A model generated the notes under the pieces. That model saw only the letters and a list, made by a program, of their open reading frames with translations. It had not been told where the DNA came from and ran no database searches. The translations under genes were made by a program, and so were the position numbers. Shown one piece after another: positions 29,616 to 44,323 of a stretch of DNA of 64,000 nucleotides; position 1 is the first letter of the stretch, and every line of letters begins with the position of its first letter. The DNA is from Alphaproteobacteria bacterium (GTDB lineage: Bacteria; Pseudomonadota; Alphaproteobacteria; VGDZ01). The stretch covers positions 1 through 64,000 of the forward strand of contig VGDZ01000005.1 of the NCBI GenBank assembly GCA_016869515.1. The letters run 5' to 3'.

Positions 29616-30548
29616 TTATCCCTGGGCGCCGGCTTGGGCGCGGGCCGCGCGCAGGCGGGCGAAATCCTCGCCGGCGTGATGCGAACTGCGGGTCAAGGGC
29701 GTGGCCGCGACCATGAGGAAGCCGCGCGCCCGCGCCAGCGCGGCCAATTGCTCGAACTCGGACGGCTCTACGAAGCGCGCGATCGGCGCATGCTTGGGCG
29801 TCGGCTGGAGGTACTGGCCGACGGTCAGGAAATCGACCCCGGCGACGCGCAGATCGTCCATCACCTGCATCAGTTCCTCGCGACCTTCCCCAAGCCCGAC
29901 CATCAAGCCCGATTTGGTGAAGCCCGCGGGCGCGATCCGCTTGGCTTCGGCCAGCAATTGCAGCGAGGCGAAATAGCGCGCCCCCGGCCGGATCGAAGGA
30001 TAAAGCCGCGGCACGGTCTCAAGATTGTGGTTGAAGACATCCGGCCCGGCCGCCATCACCGTCTCGACCGCGCCCGGCTTGCGCAGGAAATCGGGCGTCA
30101 GCACTTCGATCGTCGCCGCCGGCGCCCTGGCGCGGATCGCCCGGATCACGGCGGCAAAATGCACCGCACCGCCATCTTCCAGATCGTCGCGATCGACCGA
30201 CGTCACCACCACATGCGCCAGCCCGAGACGCGCCGTCGCATCCGCCACCCGTTCGGGTTCGGCCGGATCGAGCGGCTTGGGCTGGCCGGTGGCGACGTTG
30301 CAAAAGGCGCAAGCCCGGGTGCAGGTCGCGCCCATGATCATGAAAGTGGCGTGCTTCTTCTGCCAGCATTCGCCGAGATTGGGACAGGCGGCCTCTTCGC
30401 ATACGGTGTGCAAATCGAGCCCGCGCAGCACGCCACGGGTGGCATCCACCCCGCCGCCGACCGGCGCCCGCACCCGGATCCAAGCCGGCAGTCGCGGCCG
30501 CGGCTGATCCGGCCGATGGGCCTTTTCGGGGTGACGCAGCGCGGTCAT
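29616..30548 (-). CDS. lipA: Lipoyl synthase
   Basis: [28 protein letters not shown] radical-SAM motif. Confidence 0.98.
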   Translation of the reverse strand: MTALRHPEKAHRPDQPRPRLPAWIRVRAPVGGGVDATRGVLRGLDLHTVCEEAACPNLGECWQKKHATFMIMGATCTRACAFCNVATGQPKPLDPAEPERVADATARLGLAHVVVTSVDRDDLEDGGAVHFAAVIRAIRARAPAATIEVLTPDFLRKPGAVETVMAAGPDVFNHNLETVPRLYPSIRPGARYFASLQLLAEAKRIAPAGFTKSGLMVGLGEGREELMQVMDDLRVAGVDFLTVGQYLQPTPKHAPIARFVEPSEFEQLAALARARGFLMVAATPLTRSSHHAGEDFARLRAARAQAGAQG

Positions 30549-30574
30549 GGCCGGTCCATCATAGCCGTCGGCGC

Positions 30575-31981
30575 TTAGATGTGCAGCGCCCGGCCATGGG
30601 CGGCCAGCACGGATTCGTGCATCATCTCGGACAGCGTCGGGTGCGGGAAAACGGTGTGCATCAGCTCGGCCTCGGTGGTCTCAAGCGTGCGCGCCACGGC
30701 ATAGCCCTGGATCAGCTCGGTGGCCTCGGCGCCGATCATGTGCGCGCCCAGCAGCTCGCCGGTCTTGGCGTCGAACACGGTCTTGATCAGGCCCTCGGTT
30801 TCGCCCAGTGCGATCGCCTTGCCGTTGCCGACATAGGGGAAGCGCCCGACCTTGACCGCGCGGCCCGCCGCCTTGGCGCGGGCCTCGGTCAGGCCGACGC
30901 TGGCGATCTGCGGATGGCAATAGGTGCAGCCGGGAATGTTGCCGATGGCGAGCGCATGCACGCCTTTGACCCCGGCGATGCGTTCGACGCAGATCACGCC
31001 CTCGTGGCTGGCCTTGTGCGCCAGCCAGGGCGGCCCGGCCAGGTCGCCGATGGCGTAGATGCCCGGCGCCGAGCTGCGCCCGTAGCCGTCGACCGCGACA
31101 TGGCCCTTTTCGACCTTCACGCCGGCGGCTTCGAGGCCCAGGTTCTCGACATTGCCGGTTATGCCGATCGCCAGGATGACGCGCTCGACCGTCAGTTCGC
31201 CGGCCTTCCCGCCCCCGAGATCGAGCGTCGCGGTGACGCTGTCCGCGCCCTTGCGCAGCGCCTTGACCCCGGCCGAGGTATGGATGCGCATGCCCTGCTT
31301 TTCGAACGCCTTGCGCGCCAGGGCCGAGATTTCCTCGTCCTCGACCGGCAGGACGCGATCGAGCATTTCGACCACCGTTACCTCGGCGCCGAGGGTGCGA
31401 TAGAAGCTGGCGAATTCGATGCCGATCGCGCCCGAACCGATCACCAACAGCGATCTGGGCATGGCGGCCGGCACCATCGCCTCCTTGTAGGTCCAGACCA
31501 GCTTGCCGTCGGGCTCCAGCCCCGGCGCGCTGCGCGCCCGCGCCCCGGTCGCCAGCACGATATGCGGCGCGGTCAGGCCGGCGATCTCGGCGCCCTTGGC
31601 GGTCACCGAGATTCTGTTGCGTCCGGCCAGCGCGCCGTTGCCGTCGAACACCGTCACCTTGTTCTTCTTCAGCAGGTGCTTGACGCCGGCGTTGAGCTGC
31701 GCCGCCACCTGGCGCGAACGCTTGACCATGGCCGAAAGATCGAACCCGACCTTGCCTTCGAAGGTCAGGCCGAATTCGGCCCCGCGATGCGCGAGATGAT
31801 AGATCTCCGCCGAGCGCAGCAGCGCCTTGGTCGGGATGCAGCCCCAATTCAGGCAGATGCCGCCGAGATGCTCGCGCTCGACCAACGCGGTCTTGAGGCC
31901 GAGCTGGGCCGAGCGGATGGCGGCGACGTAGCCGCCCGGTCCGCCGCCGACGACGATCAGGTCAAAGGCTTGGTCGGCCAT
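30575..31981 (-). CDS. lpd: Dihydrolipoamide dehydrogenase
   Basis: [16 protein letters not shown] redox-active motif; FAD/NAD Rossmann motifs. Confidence 0.97.
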   Translation of the reverse strand: MADQAFDLIVVGGGPGGYVAAIRSAQLGLKTALVEREHLGGICLNWGCIPTKALLRSAEIYHLAHRGAEFGLTFEGKVGFDLSAMVKRSRQVAAQLNAGVKHLLKKNKVTVFDGNGALAGRNRISVTAKGAEIAGLTAPHIVLATGARARSAPGLEPDGKLVWTYKEAMVPAAMPRSLLVIGSGAIGIEFASFYRTLGAEVTVVEMLDRVLPVEDEEISALARKAFEKQGMRIHTSAGVKALRKGADSVTATLDLGGGKAGELTVERVILAIGITGNVENLGLEAAGVKVEKGHVAVDGYGRSSAPGIYAIGDLAGPPWLAHKASHEGVICVERIAGVKGVHALAIGNIPGCTYCHPQIASVGLTEARAKAAGRAVKVGRFPYVGNGKAIALGETEGLIKTVFDAKTGELLGAHMIGAEATELIQGYAVARTLETTEAELMHTVFPHPTLSEMMHESVLAAHGRALHI

Positions 31982-31990
31982 GACCGCCTC

Positions 31991-33259
31991 CTACAGCAGC
32001 ATCCGGATCGGGTCTTCGATCAGCGCCTTGAACGCCGCCAGCAAGCTGGCGCCGACCGCGCCGTCGACCGCGCGATGATCGCAGGACAAGGTGCAGGTCA
32101 TCACCGTGGCGATCGCCAGCGCGTTCTGCTTGACCACCGGCCGCGCCTCGCCGGCGCCCACCGCCAGGATGGTGCCCTGCGGCGGATTGACCACCGCCGC
32201 GAACTGCTTGATGCCCATCATGCCGAGATTGCTGAGCGAGGTGGTGCCGCCCTGGAACTCGTCGAGCTTGAGCTTGCCGGCCCGCGCGCGCTCGGCCAAG
32301 TCCTTCATCTCGGCGGCGATGCGCGCCAGGCCCTTGCGGTCGGCCTCGCGCAGGATCGGCGTGATCAGCCCGCCCTCGATCGCCACCGCCACCGAAACGT
32401 CGACCCAACGATAGCGCCGGATCGCCTCGCCGGTGAAGGCGACGTTGGCGTCGGGAACTTTCATCAGCGCCAGCGCCAGCGCCTTGATCACCATGTCGTT
32501 GACCGAGATCTTGGTGTCGCTTTTTTCGTTCAGTTCCTTGCGCATCGCCAGCAGCCGGTCGATCTCGCAATCGACCGTCAGATAGTGATGCGGCACCTGG
32601 GATTTCGACTCGACCATGCGGCGGGCGATGGTCCGCCGCATGTTGCCGAGCGGCTGGTCGACGAAGTCGGGCATGCCGTGAACTTGAAGCGGCGCGGATG
32701 CGGGCGCCGGAGCCGCTGCGGCTCGGACCGGAACCGGCGCCGCGACCGGCCGCGGCCCGGCCAGCGCCGCCTCGACATCGGCCTTGACGATGCGGCCTTG
32801 AGGACCCGAACCCCTCACCGCCTTGAGATCGAGCCCGGCCTGTTCGGCCATGCGTCGCGCCAGGGGCGAGACGAACAGCCGCTCGCCCGAAGGCGCGGCA
32901 AGCGCGGCCGGTGCCGGAGCCGCGACCGGCGCGGGCGCGTTCGGAGCCGCGCCCAGCGCGGCTGTGGGCGGTTTGACGGGAGCCGGAGCGGCCGCGACCG
33001 GGGCGCCGGGCTTTTCGCCCTCGCCCAGCAACACCGCGATCGGCGTGTTGACCGCGACCTTCTGGGTTCCGGCCGGGACCAGGATCTTGCCCAGCACGCC
33101 CTCGTCGACCGCCTCGACTTCCATCGTCGCCTTGTCGGTCTCGATTTCGGCGATGACGTCGCCGGGCTTGATGGTGTCGCCCTCCCGCTTGGTCCATTTG
33201 GCGAGGTTGCCCTCGGTCATGGTCGGCGACAGCGCCGGCATCAGGATCTGGATCGGCAT
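31991..33259 (-). CDS. pdhC: Pyruvate dehydrogenase E2, dihydrolipoamide acetyltransferase
   Basis: Lipoyl domain [18 protein letters not shown]3-binding domain, C-terminal [14 protein letters not shown]. Confidence 0.96.
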   Translation of the reverse strand: MPIQILMPALSPTMTEGNLAKWTKREGDTIKPGDVIAEIETDKATMEVEAVDEGVLGKILVPAGTQKVAVNTPIAVLLGEGEKPGAPVAAAPAPVKPPTAALGAAPNAPAPVAAPAPAALAAPSGERLFVSPLARRMAEQAGLDLKAVRGSGPQGRIVKADVEAALAGPRPVAAPVPVRAAAAPAPASAPLQVHGMPDFVDQPLGNMRRTIARRMVESKSQVPHHYLTVDCEIDRLLAMRKELNEKSDTKISVNDMVIKALALALMKVPDANVAFTGEAIRRYRWVDVSVAVAIEGGLITPILREADRKGLARIAAEMKDLAERARAGKLKLDEFQGGTTSLSNLGMMGIKQFAAVVNPPQGTILAVGAGEARPVVKQNALAIATVMTCTLSCDHRAVDGAVGASLLAAFKALIEDPIRMLL

Positions 33260-33281
33260 GGCGGTCGGTCCTTCCCCTACA

Positions 33282-34619
<1,338 letters not shown>

Positions 34620-34631
34620 GGCGCCCGCTCC

Positions 34632-35633
34632 TCAGCGCAGCACGTCGGTGTAAAGCTCGGCCGGGTCGGGCTCGGGGCTCGACTGGGCGAAGCCGGCGCT
34701 GTCGGCGACGATCTCGCGCACGGCGCGGTCGATCGCCTTGATCTCGTCCTCCTTGACCCCGTGCTCGGCCGCCAGCCGCCGGGCCAGGCTGTCGATCGGA
34801 TCGCGCTTTTCGCGCACCTGATCGACCTCCTCCTTGGTGCGGTACTTGGCCGGGTCCGACATCGAATGGCCGCGATAGCGGTAGGTCATGGCTTCGAGGA
34901 TGATCGGCCCGTTGCCGCCGCGGCACCACGCCACCGCCTCCTCGGCCGCGGCACGCACCGCCACCACGTCCATGCCGTCGACCTGCTTGCCGGGGATGCG
35001 GAAGCTTTCGCCGCGGCGGAAGAACTGGGTTTCGGCCGAGGCGCGCTTGACCGCCGTGCCCATGGCGTATTGGTTGTTCTCGATGACGTAGATCACCGGC
35101 AGCTTCCACAATTCGGCCATGTTGAAGCTTTCGTAGACTTGGCCCTGGTTGGCGGCGCCGTCGCCGAAATAGGTCACCGAAACGCGGTCGTTGCCGCGAT
35201 AGCGATTGGCGAAGCCCAGCCCGGTGCCGAGCGAAACCTGGGCGCCGACGATGCCATGGCCGCCGAAGAAGTTGCGCTCGCGGCTGAACATGTGCATCGA
35301 GCCGCCCTTGCCTTTGGAATAGCCGCCGGCGCGGCCGGTCAACTCGGCCATCACCCCGCGCGCTTCCATGCCGCAAGCCAGCATATGGCCATGGTCGCGA
35401 TAAGCGGTGATGACCTGGTCGCCCTCGCCCAGCGCCGCCTGAATGCCGACCACCACCGCTTCCTGGCCGATGTAGAGATGGCAAAAGCCACCGATCAGCC
35501 CCATGCCGTAAAGCTGGCCGGCGCGTTCCTCGAAACGCCGGATCAGCAGCATTTCGCGGTAATAGCGCAGCAGGGTCGCCTTGTCGGTCGGCGCGGCGTC
35601 GGTCTTTTTGGCGGCTTTGGCGGCGCTGGCCAT
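34632..35633 (-). CDS. pdhA: Pyruvate dehydrogenase E1 alpha
   Basis: GFCHLYIGQEAVVVG; TYFGDGAANQGQVYESFNMA TPP motif; YRYRGHSMSDPAKYR. Confidence 0.97.
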   Translation of the reverse strand: MASAAKAAKKTDAAPTDKATLLRYYREMLLIRRFEERAGQLYGMGLIGGFCHLYIGQEAVVVGIQAALGEGDQVITAYRDHGHMLACGMEARGVMAELTGRAGGYSKGKGGSMHMFSRERNFFGGHGIVGAQVSLGTGLGFANRYRGNDRVSVTYFGDGAANQGQVYESFNMAELWKLPVIYVIENNQYAMGTAVKRASAETQFFRRGESFRIPGKQVDGMDVVAVRAAAEEAVAWCRGGNGPIILEAMTYRYRGHSMSDPAKYRTKEEVDQVREKRDPIDSLARRLAAEHGVKEDEIKAIDRAVREIVADSAGFAQSSPEPDPAELYTDVLR

Positions 35634-35798
35634 GATCGTTCCTCCCGCCTCTGGGTATCCTCGACCTAATCAGCAGTCGACCACGACCTATATAGCGGTC
35701 GGCCGTCCAGGCCACCATGCAGGTTTTGGCGGAGAATCCATGCGATTCCGTAAGCTATTGAAATATCCCGAATATTAAAAAAGAACAAGGTTCGGAAA

Positions 35799-36119
35799 TT
35801 ACTGCCGCTCGCGCCGGAATATCACCACGTCACTGGCGCCGGCCAATCCCAGCACCTCGCGGGCGCGCTCGTCCAGCATGTCGAGGTCGAGTCCATTGGA
35901 GCGCAGCAGGGCAGCTTTGCGTTCCAGCGACTCGCGCTGACTACGAACCGCGATCAAGCGCGATCCGGTCTCGGCGATGTCGCCCTGCAGGCGATGATAG
36001 GCCGAGATTCCGCGTTCGCTTTCAAGCGCGTGATAACCGAAATAGGCTACGGCGCAGGCAAACAGGAAGGGCGGGAAAGCCCCCCAGAGCCGCTCGCTCC
36101 AACTGCGAATCGCTGCCAT
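35799..36119 (-). CDS. FtsB-like septum formation initiator family protein
   Basis: Single N-terminal TM, coiled coil, downstream of eno and upstream of pdhA. Confidence 0.8.
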   Translation of the reverse strand: MAAIRSWSERLWGAFPPFLFACAVAYFGYHALESERGISAYHRLQGDIAETGSRLIAVRSQRESLERKAALLRSNGLDLDMLDERAREVLGLAGASDVVIFRRERQ

Positions 36120-36176
36120 TCAAGGAGAGAATCACAAACCGATTCGCGGCGTCAAGAAATTATCGATTCTCCGACT

Positions 36177-38236
<2,060 letters not shown>

Positions 38237-39031
38237 TCAACTCAACAGCGCGCGCGTGGCCAGGAACACGTCGTCCTGGCGCATCAGGCTTTCGCCGACC
38301 AGGAAGCAATGGATGCCGACCCGCTTCAGCCGGGCGATGTCGGCGGCGGCGGATATGCCGCTTTCGGCCACGACCAAGCGATCCTTCGGCACCTGCTTGG
38401 CCAGGGTCTCGGCGGTGGCCAGGTCGACGGTCATGGTCTTGAGATCGCGATTGTTGATGCCGATCAGCCGGCTCTTCAGCTTGAGGGCGCGCGCCAGTTC
38501 GGCCGCGTCGTGCACCTCGACCAGGACGTCCATGCCGAAATCGCGTGCCGCGCTTTCCATCTCGGCCGCCTGGGCATCCGACAGCGCGGCCACGATCAGC
38601 AGCACGCAATCGGCGCCGAGGATGCGGGTTTCGGCGATCTGGTAGGGATCGACCATGAAGTCCTTGCGCAGCACCGGCAGCAGGACCGAATTGCGGGCGT
38701 TGGCCAGATGCAGATCGTCGCCCTTGAAGAAGCTGCGGTCGGTCAGCACCGACAGGCAGGTGGCGCCGCCGCGCTTGAAGTTGCGGGCCAGCGCCTCGGG
38801 ATCGAAATCGGACCGGATCAGGCCTTTCGAGGGCGAGGCGCGCTTGATCTCGGCGATCAGCCCGGTCTGGCCCAGCAGCGCGCGCGCATCGAGCGCCTTG
38901 AGGAAGCCGCGTGCCGGCGCGGTTTCGCGCTTGGCCATCTCCACCAGCCGGCCGAGCGGCATCTTGTTGCGCCGCGAGGTGACCTCCTCGCGCTTGACCT
39001 TGAGAATGCGGGCCAGGGTATCGCCGGACAT
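38237..39031 (-). CDS. trpC: Indole-3-glycerol phosphate synthase
   Basis: LIAEIKRASPSKGLIR; LTDRSFFKGD; LIGINNRDLKTM. Confidence 0.97.
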   Translation of the reverse strand: MSGDTLARILKVKREEVTSRRNKMPLGRLVEMAKRETAPARGFLKALDARALLGQTGLIAEIKRASPSKGLIRSDFDPEALARNFKRGGATCLSVLTDRSFFKGDDLHLANARNSVLLPVLRKDFMVDPYQIAETRILGADCVLLIVAALSDAQAAEMESAARDFGMDVLVEVHDAAELARALKLKSRLIGINNRDLKTMTVDLATAETLAKQVPKDRLVVAESGISAAADIARLKRVGIHCFLVGESLMRQDDVFLATRALLS

Positions 39032-39033
39032 GA

Positions 39034-40050
<1,017 letters not shown>

Positions 40051-40127
40051 GACGGGCGGTTTCCTTCCGCGGGCCGGCAGAAAACAGGGCGCGCGGCGCG
40101 CCGTCAAGCCTGACGACGAGGTCCGGC

Positions 40128-40158
40128 TTGACCTTCCATCGACTGGAAGCCCTATATG
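40128..40158 (+). promoter_or_regulatory. CueR/MerR-type promoter of copA
   Basis: TTGACC-N19-TATATG with dyad CTTCC-ATCGACT-GGAAG in the spacer. Confidence 0.8.
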
Positions 40159-40164
40159 ATGGCC

Positions 40165-42303
40165 ATGAGCGAAACGGCATTGGACATCGCGATCGGCGGC
40201 ATGACCTGCGCCGCCTGCGTCGGACGGGTCGAGACCGCCTTGCGCCGCGTGCCGGGCGTGCAGGCGGCGCGGGTCAATCTGGCCAGCGAACGCGCCCATG
40301 TCGAAGGCCAGGCACTCGACGCCCGGGCGCTGATCGAGGCGGTCGAGGCCGCGGGCTATGACGCCCGGCCCGCGACCGACGACGCCCCCTCCCCGCCCGA
40401 TCGCGAGCCATGGATCTTGGTCCTGGGGGCAGCCCTGACCTTGCCCTTGATCGCGCCCATGGCGCTGGCGCCGCTGGGCGTGCATGCCATGCTGCCGCCC
40501 TGGCTGGAATTGGTCTTGGCGACGCCGATCCAGATCGTCCTGGGGGCGCGGTTCTATCGCGGCGCCTGGGCCGCGCTGCGGGCCCGCGCCGGATCGATGG
40601 ACGTGCTGGTCGCGCTCGGCACCACCGCCGCCTATCTCTACAGCCTGGCGCTGGTCTCGCAGACCGGCGATGACGCTCATGGCCGGCTCTATTTCGAGGG
40701 CGCGGCCGTGATCCTGGTGCTGGTGCGCTTGGGCAAATGGCTGGAGGGCCGGGCCAAACGCGCCACCACCCGCGCCCTGCGCGGACTCATGGCGCTGCGG
40801 CCGAACAGCGCCACGATCCTGCGCGACGGCGTCGAACGTGTCGTGCCGATCGCCGAGGTGCGGCCGGGCGATCGCATGATCGTACGGCCGGGCGAGTGCG
40901 TGCCGACCGACGGTCGCATCCTGGCAGGGCGCGCCGCGTTCGACGAATCGATGCTGACCGGCGAGAGCCTGCCGGTCGACAAGGCGCCGGGCGATCGCGT
41001 CGCCGGCGGCACCATCGACCGCGACGGCCTGTTGACAGTCGAGGCGCAGGCGGTCGGCGCGGATACCGTGCTGGCCCGGATCGTGGCCGCGGTCGAACGC
41101 GCCCAAGCCGCCAAGGCGCCGATCGAGGCGCTGGTAGACCGGATCAGCGCGGTATTCGTTCCGGCGGTAATCGGATTCGCGCTGGTCACTTTCGCGGCTT
41201 GGTTGGCTCTGGGCGGCGGTTTCGAACGCGCGCTGGTGGCGGCGGTCGCGGTGCTGGTGATCGCCTGCCCCTGCGCCCTCGGCTTGGCGACGCCGGCGGC
41301 GATGATCGTCGGTCTCGGCCGCGCCGCCGAGCTTGGCATCCTGGTGCGCGACGCGGCAGCGCTGGAGCACGCCCGCGCCATCGATACCGTGGTGTTCGAC
41401 AAGACCGGCACCTTGACCGAGGGGCGGCCGGTGGTGACCGAAATCCTTCCGGCCGCGGGATTCGATGTCGGCGCGGTGCTGCGCCTTGCCGCCTCGGCCC
41501 AGCAGGGCAGCGAGCATCCCCTGGCCAAGGCGGTGCTGGCGCGCGCGGCGGACCAAGGCTTGGCGCTCGAAGCGCCGGTCGAATTCCTGGCTGTGCCCGG
41601 CCAGGGCATCGAGGCCAGCATCGACGGCAAGCGGCTGCGCATCGGCAGCCGCGCTTTCGTGGGAGCGACGACCGATACCGCGGCGCTCGAAGCCAAGGGC
41701 CAGAGCGTGATGCATCTGGCGCTCGATGGCCGGCCGCTGGGCGCCATCGCCGTGGCCGATCGGCCGCGACCCCAAGCCCGCGCCGCGGTCGCGACCTTGC
41801 GCGCACGCGGCATCGAGGTGTGGATGCTGACCGGCGATTCCGCCCGCACCGCGCGGACGGTCGCCGACGAATTGGGCATAGCGCGGCTCGAGGCCGAGAT
41901 CTTGCCCGAGGGCAAGCTTGCCACCATCGGCCGGCTGCGCGGCCAAGGCCGGGTGGTGGCCATGGTCGGCGACGGCATCAACGACGCCCCGGCCCTAGCC
42001 GGAGCCGATGTCGGCATCGCCATTGGCGGCGGCGCCGATGTCGCGGTCGAGGCCGCCGGCCTGGCGCTGCTGCGGCCCGATCCGGAGCTGGTACCGCTGG
42101 CGATCGACCTGGCGCGCGCCGTCACCGACAAGATCCGCCACAACCTGTTCTGGGCCTTTATCTACAACGTCGTCGGCCTGCCGCTGGCGGCGCTGGGCTG
42201 GCTGACGCCGGGGCTGGCGGGAGCGGCGATGGCGGCATCGAGCGTCAGCGTCCTGGCCAGCGCGCTGCTGCTGCGTCGTTTCCATGCGAGGAGCGCACCA
42301 TGA
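40165..42303 (+). CDS. copA: Copper-translocating P1B-type ATPase
   Basis: [13 protein letters not shown] metal-binding domain; [19 protein letters not shown]; start moved from 40156 to 40165 because of promoter overlap. Confidence 0.95.
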   Translation: MSETALDIAIGGMTCAACVGRVETALRRVPGVQAARVNLASERAHVEGQALDARALIEAVEAAGYDARPATDDAPSPPDREPWILVLGAALTLPLIAPMALAPLGVHAMLPPWLELVLATPIQIVLGARFYRGAWAALRARAGSMDVLVALGTTAAYLYSLALVSQTGDDAHGRLYFEGAAVILVLVRLGKWLEGRAKRATTRALRGLMALRPNSATILRDGVERVVPIAEVRPGDRMIVRPGECVPTDGRILAGRAAFDESMLTGESLPVDKAPGDRVAGGTIDRDGLLTVEAQAVGADTVLARIVAAVERAQAAKAPIEALVDRISAVFVPAVIGFALVTFAAWLALGGGFERALVAAVAVLVIACPCALGLATPAAMIVGLGRAAELGILVRDAAALEHARAIDTVVFDKTGTLTEGRPVVTEILPAAGFDVGAVLRLAASAQQGSEHPLAKAVLARAADQGLALEAPVEFLAVPGQGIEASIDGKRLRIGSRAFVGATTDTAALEAKGQSVMHLALDGRPLGAIAVADRPRPQARAAVATLRARGIEVWMLTGDSARTARTVADELGIARLEAEILPEGKLATIGRLRGQGRVVAMVGDGINDAPALAGADVGIAIGGGADVAVEAAGLALLRPDPELVPLAIDLARAVTDKIRHNLFWAFIYNVVGLPLAALGWLTPGLAGAAMAASSVSVLASALLLRRFHARSAP

Positions 42304-42701
42304 ATATCGGCGAGACGGCCCGGCAGTCCGGGGTTCCGGCCAAGACCATCCGCTATTACGAGGAGGTCGGCTTGATCCCGCGCGCGGTGCGCAGCGGCGC
42401 GAACTATCGGGTTTACAGCACGAACGACGTCGAGACCTTGCGCTTCATCGCCCGCGCCCGCGGTCTGGGATTTTCGGTCGAGGATGTCGGCGCGCTGCTG
42501 GCGCTCTATCGCGACAAGCAGCGCGCTTCTGCCGCGGTGAAGAAACTGGCCGAGCAGCATATCCGCGCCATCGACCGCAAGATCGCCGAGCTGCGCTCGA
42601 TGAGCCGGACGTTGAGCGAGTTGTCGCGCCGCTGTCACGGCAATCACCGCCCCGACTGCCCGATCCTGGACGATCTGGCCGGACACGCCGAATCGGCCTA
42701 A
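42300..42701 (+). CDS. cueR: Cu(I)-responsive MerR-family regulator
   Basis: [30 protein letters not shown]-terminal CHGNHRPDCPILDDL metal-binding loop. Confidence 0.95.
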   Translation: MNIGETARQSGVPAKTIRYYEEVGLIPRAVRSGANYRVYSTNDVETLRFIARARGLGFSVEDVGALLALYRDKQRASAAVKKLAEQHIRAIDRKIAELRSMSRTLSELSRRCHGNHRPDCPILDDLAGHAESA

Positions 42702-42711
42702 GCGGCCGAAC

Positions 42712-43641
42712 ATGCCCAGATCGAAGAAGGCAGCACCTCCGCGACGTACGATCGCGGCGGCTGTCGCGCTGGTGTTGGTAGCGATCGGCGTTGCCACGAC
42801 CCTTTGGCTTTGGACCGACCGGCCGAGCCGGCCGCCGCCGCGGCCACGGCCTGAAGCGGCCGCTCCGCCCGCGATCGCCGCCCTTCCCCCCGCGTCCAGC
42901 CAGGTCGAAGCGCCGTCGACGCCGGCCTGGCGGCGCCATGCCGTGGCCGCGCCCGAAGCCCATGGCCGGCCGCGCATCGCGATCGTGATCGACGACCTCG
43001 GGCTGGATCGCAAACGTGCGCTGCAGGCGATCGAATTGCCGGGCCCGCTGACCCTGTCGCTGATGAGCTATGCCCGCAATCTCGACGAGCTCGCGGCGCT
43101 GGCGCGGCTGCGCGGCCACGAATTGATGCTGCACGTGCCGATGGAGCCGGTGTCGCGCGCCGACGATCCCGGACCGCAGGCGTTGCGACTCGAACTCGAA
43201 GCCGAGGAATTCCTGCGTCGGCTATCCTGGCATCTCGATCGGCTCGACTTCTATGTCGGCATCAACAACCACATGGGCAGCCGGCTGACGGCCGATGCCT
43301 GGGCCATGACCATGGTCGCCGACGCGCTCAGGACGCGCGGCTTGTTGCTGGTCGATTCCCGCACCGCCGGGGCCTCGGTCGCGGCCGAGATCGCGCGCAG
43401 CCGCGGCGTGCCCAGCCTCGGCCGCGACGTGTTCCTGGACGATATCGACGACAGCCAGGCCATCCACCGCCAATTGGAGGAGACCGAACGCATCGCGCGC
43501 CGCCACGGCCAAGCGATCGCCATCGGCCATCCGCGCGATCGTACCCTGGCCGCGCTCGGCCCCTGGCTGGCGGCAGTGCCCGCCAAGGGTTTGGTGCTGT
43601 CGCCGGTTTCGTCCCTGATCCGCGACAAAAACGGCCCTTGA
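42712..43641 (+). CDS. Divergent polysaccharide deacetylase family (YibQ-like)
   Basis: RIAIVIDDLGLDRKRALQAIELPGPLTLSLMSYA; HELMLHVPMEP; NNHMGSRLTADAWAM. Confidence 0.88.
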   Translation: MPRSKKAAPPRRTIAAAVALVLVAIGVATTLWLWTDRPSRPPPRPRPEAAAPPAIAALPPASSQVEAPSTPAWRRHAVAAPEAHGRPRIAIVIDDLGLDRKRALQAIELPGPLTLSLMSYARNLDELAALARLRGHELMLHVPMEPVSRADDPGPQALRLELEAEEFLRRLSWHLDRLDFYVGINNHMGSRLTADAWAMTMVADALRTRGLLLVDSRTAGASVAAEIARSRGVPSLGRDVFLDDIDDSQAIHRQLEETERIARRHGQAIAIGHPRDRTLAALGPWLAAVPAKGLVLSPVSSLIRDKNGP

Positions 43642-43668
43642 CCTTACCCCCACGGGAAGGACTAGCTT
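43638..43668 (+). promoter_or_regulatory. CueR/MerR-type promoter of copZ
   Basis: TTGACC-N19-TAGCTT with ACCTTAC-CCCCACG-GGAAGGA dyad. Confidence 0.75.
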
Positions 43669-43674
43669 CGGCGC

Positions 43675-43893
43675 ATGAAAGCCACCTACCGCATCGACGG
43701 CATGACCTGCCAGGGCTGCGCCCGTTCGGTCACGCGCGCCATCGAACGCGCCGTGCCGACCCTCAAGGCGTCGGTCGACCATGTTCACGGCACCGCCGCG
43801 GTCGAGGGCGAGGGCGACGAAGCCGCCATCCGCCGCGCGGTTGAAACCGCCGGCTTCGTATTCAAGGGCCAGGCGGCGCCGGCGGGGTCTTGA
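43675..43893 (+). CDS. copZ: Heavy-metal-associated domain copper chaperone
   Basis: MKATYRIDGMTCQGCARSVTRAIE. Confidence 0.93.
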   Translation: MKATYRIDGMTCQGCARSVTRAIERAVPTLKASVDHVHGTAAVEGEGDEAAIRRAVETAGFVFKGQAAPAGS

Positions 43894-44323
43894 GCCAGCG
43901 CGTCATCAGCACGCGCTCTTCGACTTCGTAGCCAAGCGCGCGGTAGAACGCGATCACGCGCGCGTTTTCGGCCCGCACCAGCAGCATGGATTTGGGCACG
44001 CCGCGCGCATTGTGCCAGGCTTCGGCGGCGGCGACCAAGGCCCGGCCATAGCCCGATTTCTGCCGATCCGGGTCAACCGCGACGTAGTACATCCAGCCGC
44101 GATGGCCGTCCTGCCCGACCATGACCGAGGCGACCACGCGTCCGCCGGCATCCTCGCCGACCAGCAGCGCGGCCTCGCGCGACTTCAGGCAATGGGCGAT
44201 GTCGCTGGCGGGATCGTTCCACGGTCGGGTCAAGCCGCAGGCCCGCCACAGCGCGACGACCGCGGCTTGGTCGGGGTCGCGATAGGGCCGGATGCGCAAT
44301 CCGGAATCAGAAGGCGCGTTCAC
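43862..44323 (-). CDS. GNAT-family acetyltransferase
   Basis: IRPYRDPDQAAVVALWRACGLTRPWNDP; VDPDRQKSGYGRALV. Confidence 0.9.
   Translation of the reverse strand: MNAPSDSGLRIRPYRDPDQAAVVALWRACGLTRPWNDPASDIAHCLKSREAALLVGEDAGGRVVASVMVGQDGHRGWMYYVAVDPDRQKSGYGRALVAAAEAWHNARGVPKSMLLVRAENARVIAFYRALGYEVEERVLMTRWLKTPPAPPGP

Noticed and set aside
35651-35795. pdhA upstream region with GGTCG repeats and an AT-rich segment
   Set aside because: Half-sites too short and irregular to claim an operator without comparative data.
36126-36173. Inverted repeat GAGAATC...GATTCTC upstream of ftsB
   Set aside because: Short, with a long spacer; better explained as the ftsB promoter region (TTGACG on the minus strand) than as a repeat element.
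40088-40102. GGCGCGC-G-GCGCGCC palindrome between trpD and copA
   Set aside because: Simple GC palindrome likely by chance in high-GC DNA; the CueR dyad nearby is the convincing signal.
40156-40164. ATG 40156 or 40159 as copA start
   Set aside because: These codons overlap or abut the -10 of the CueR-type promoter and would not be in the transcript.
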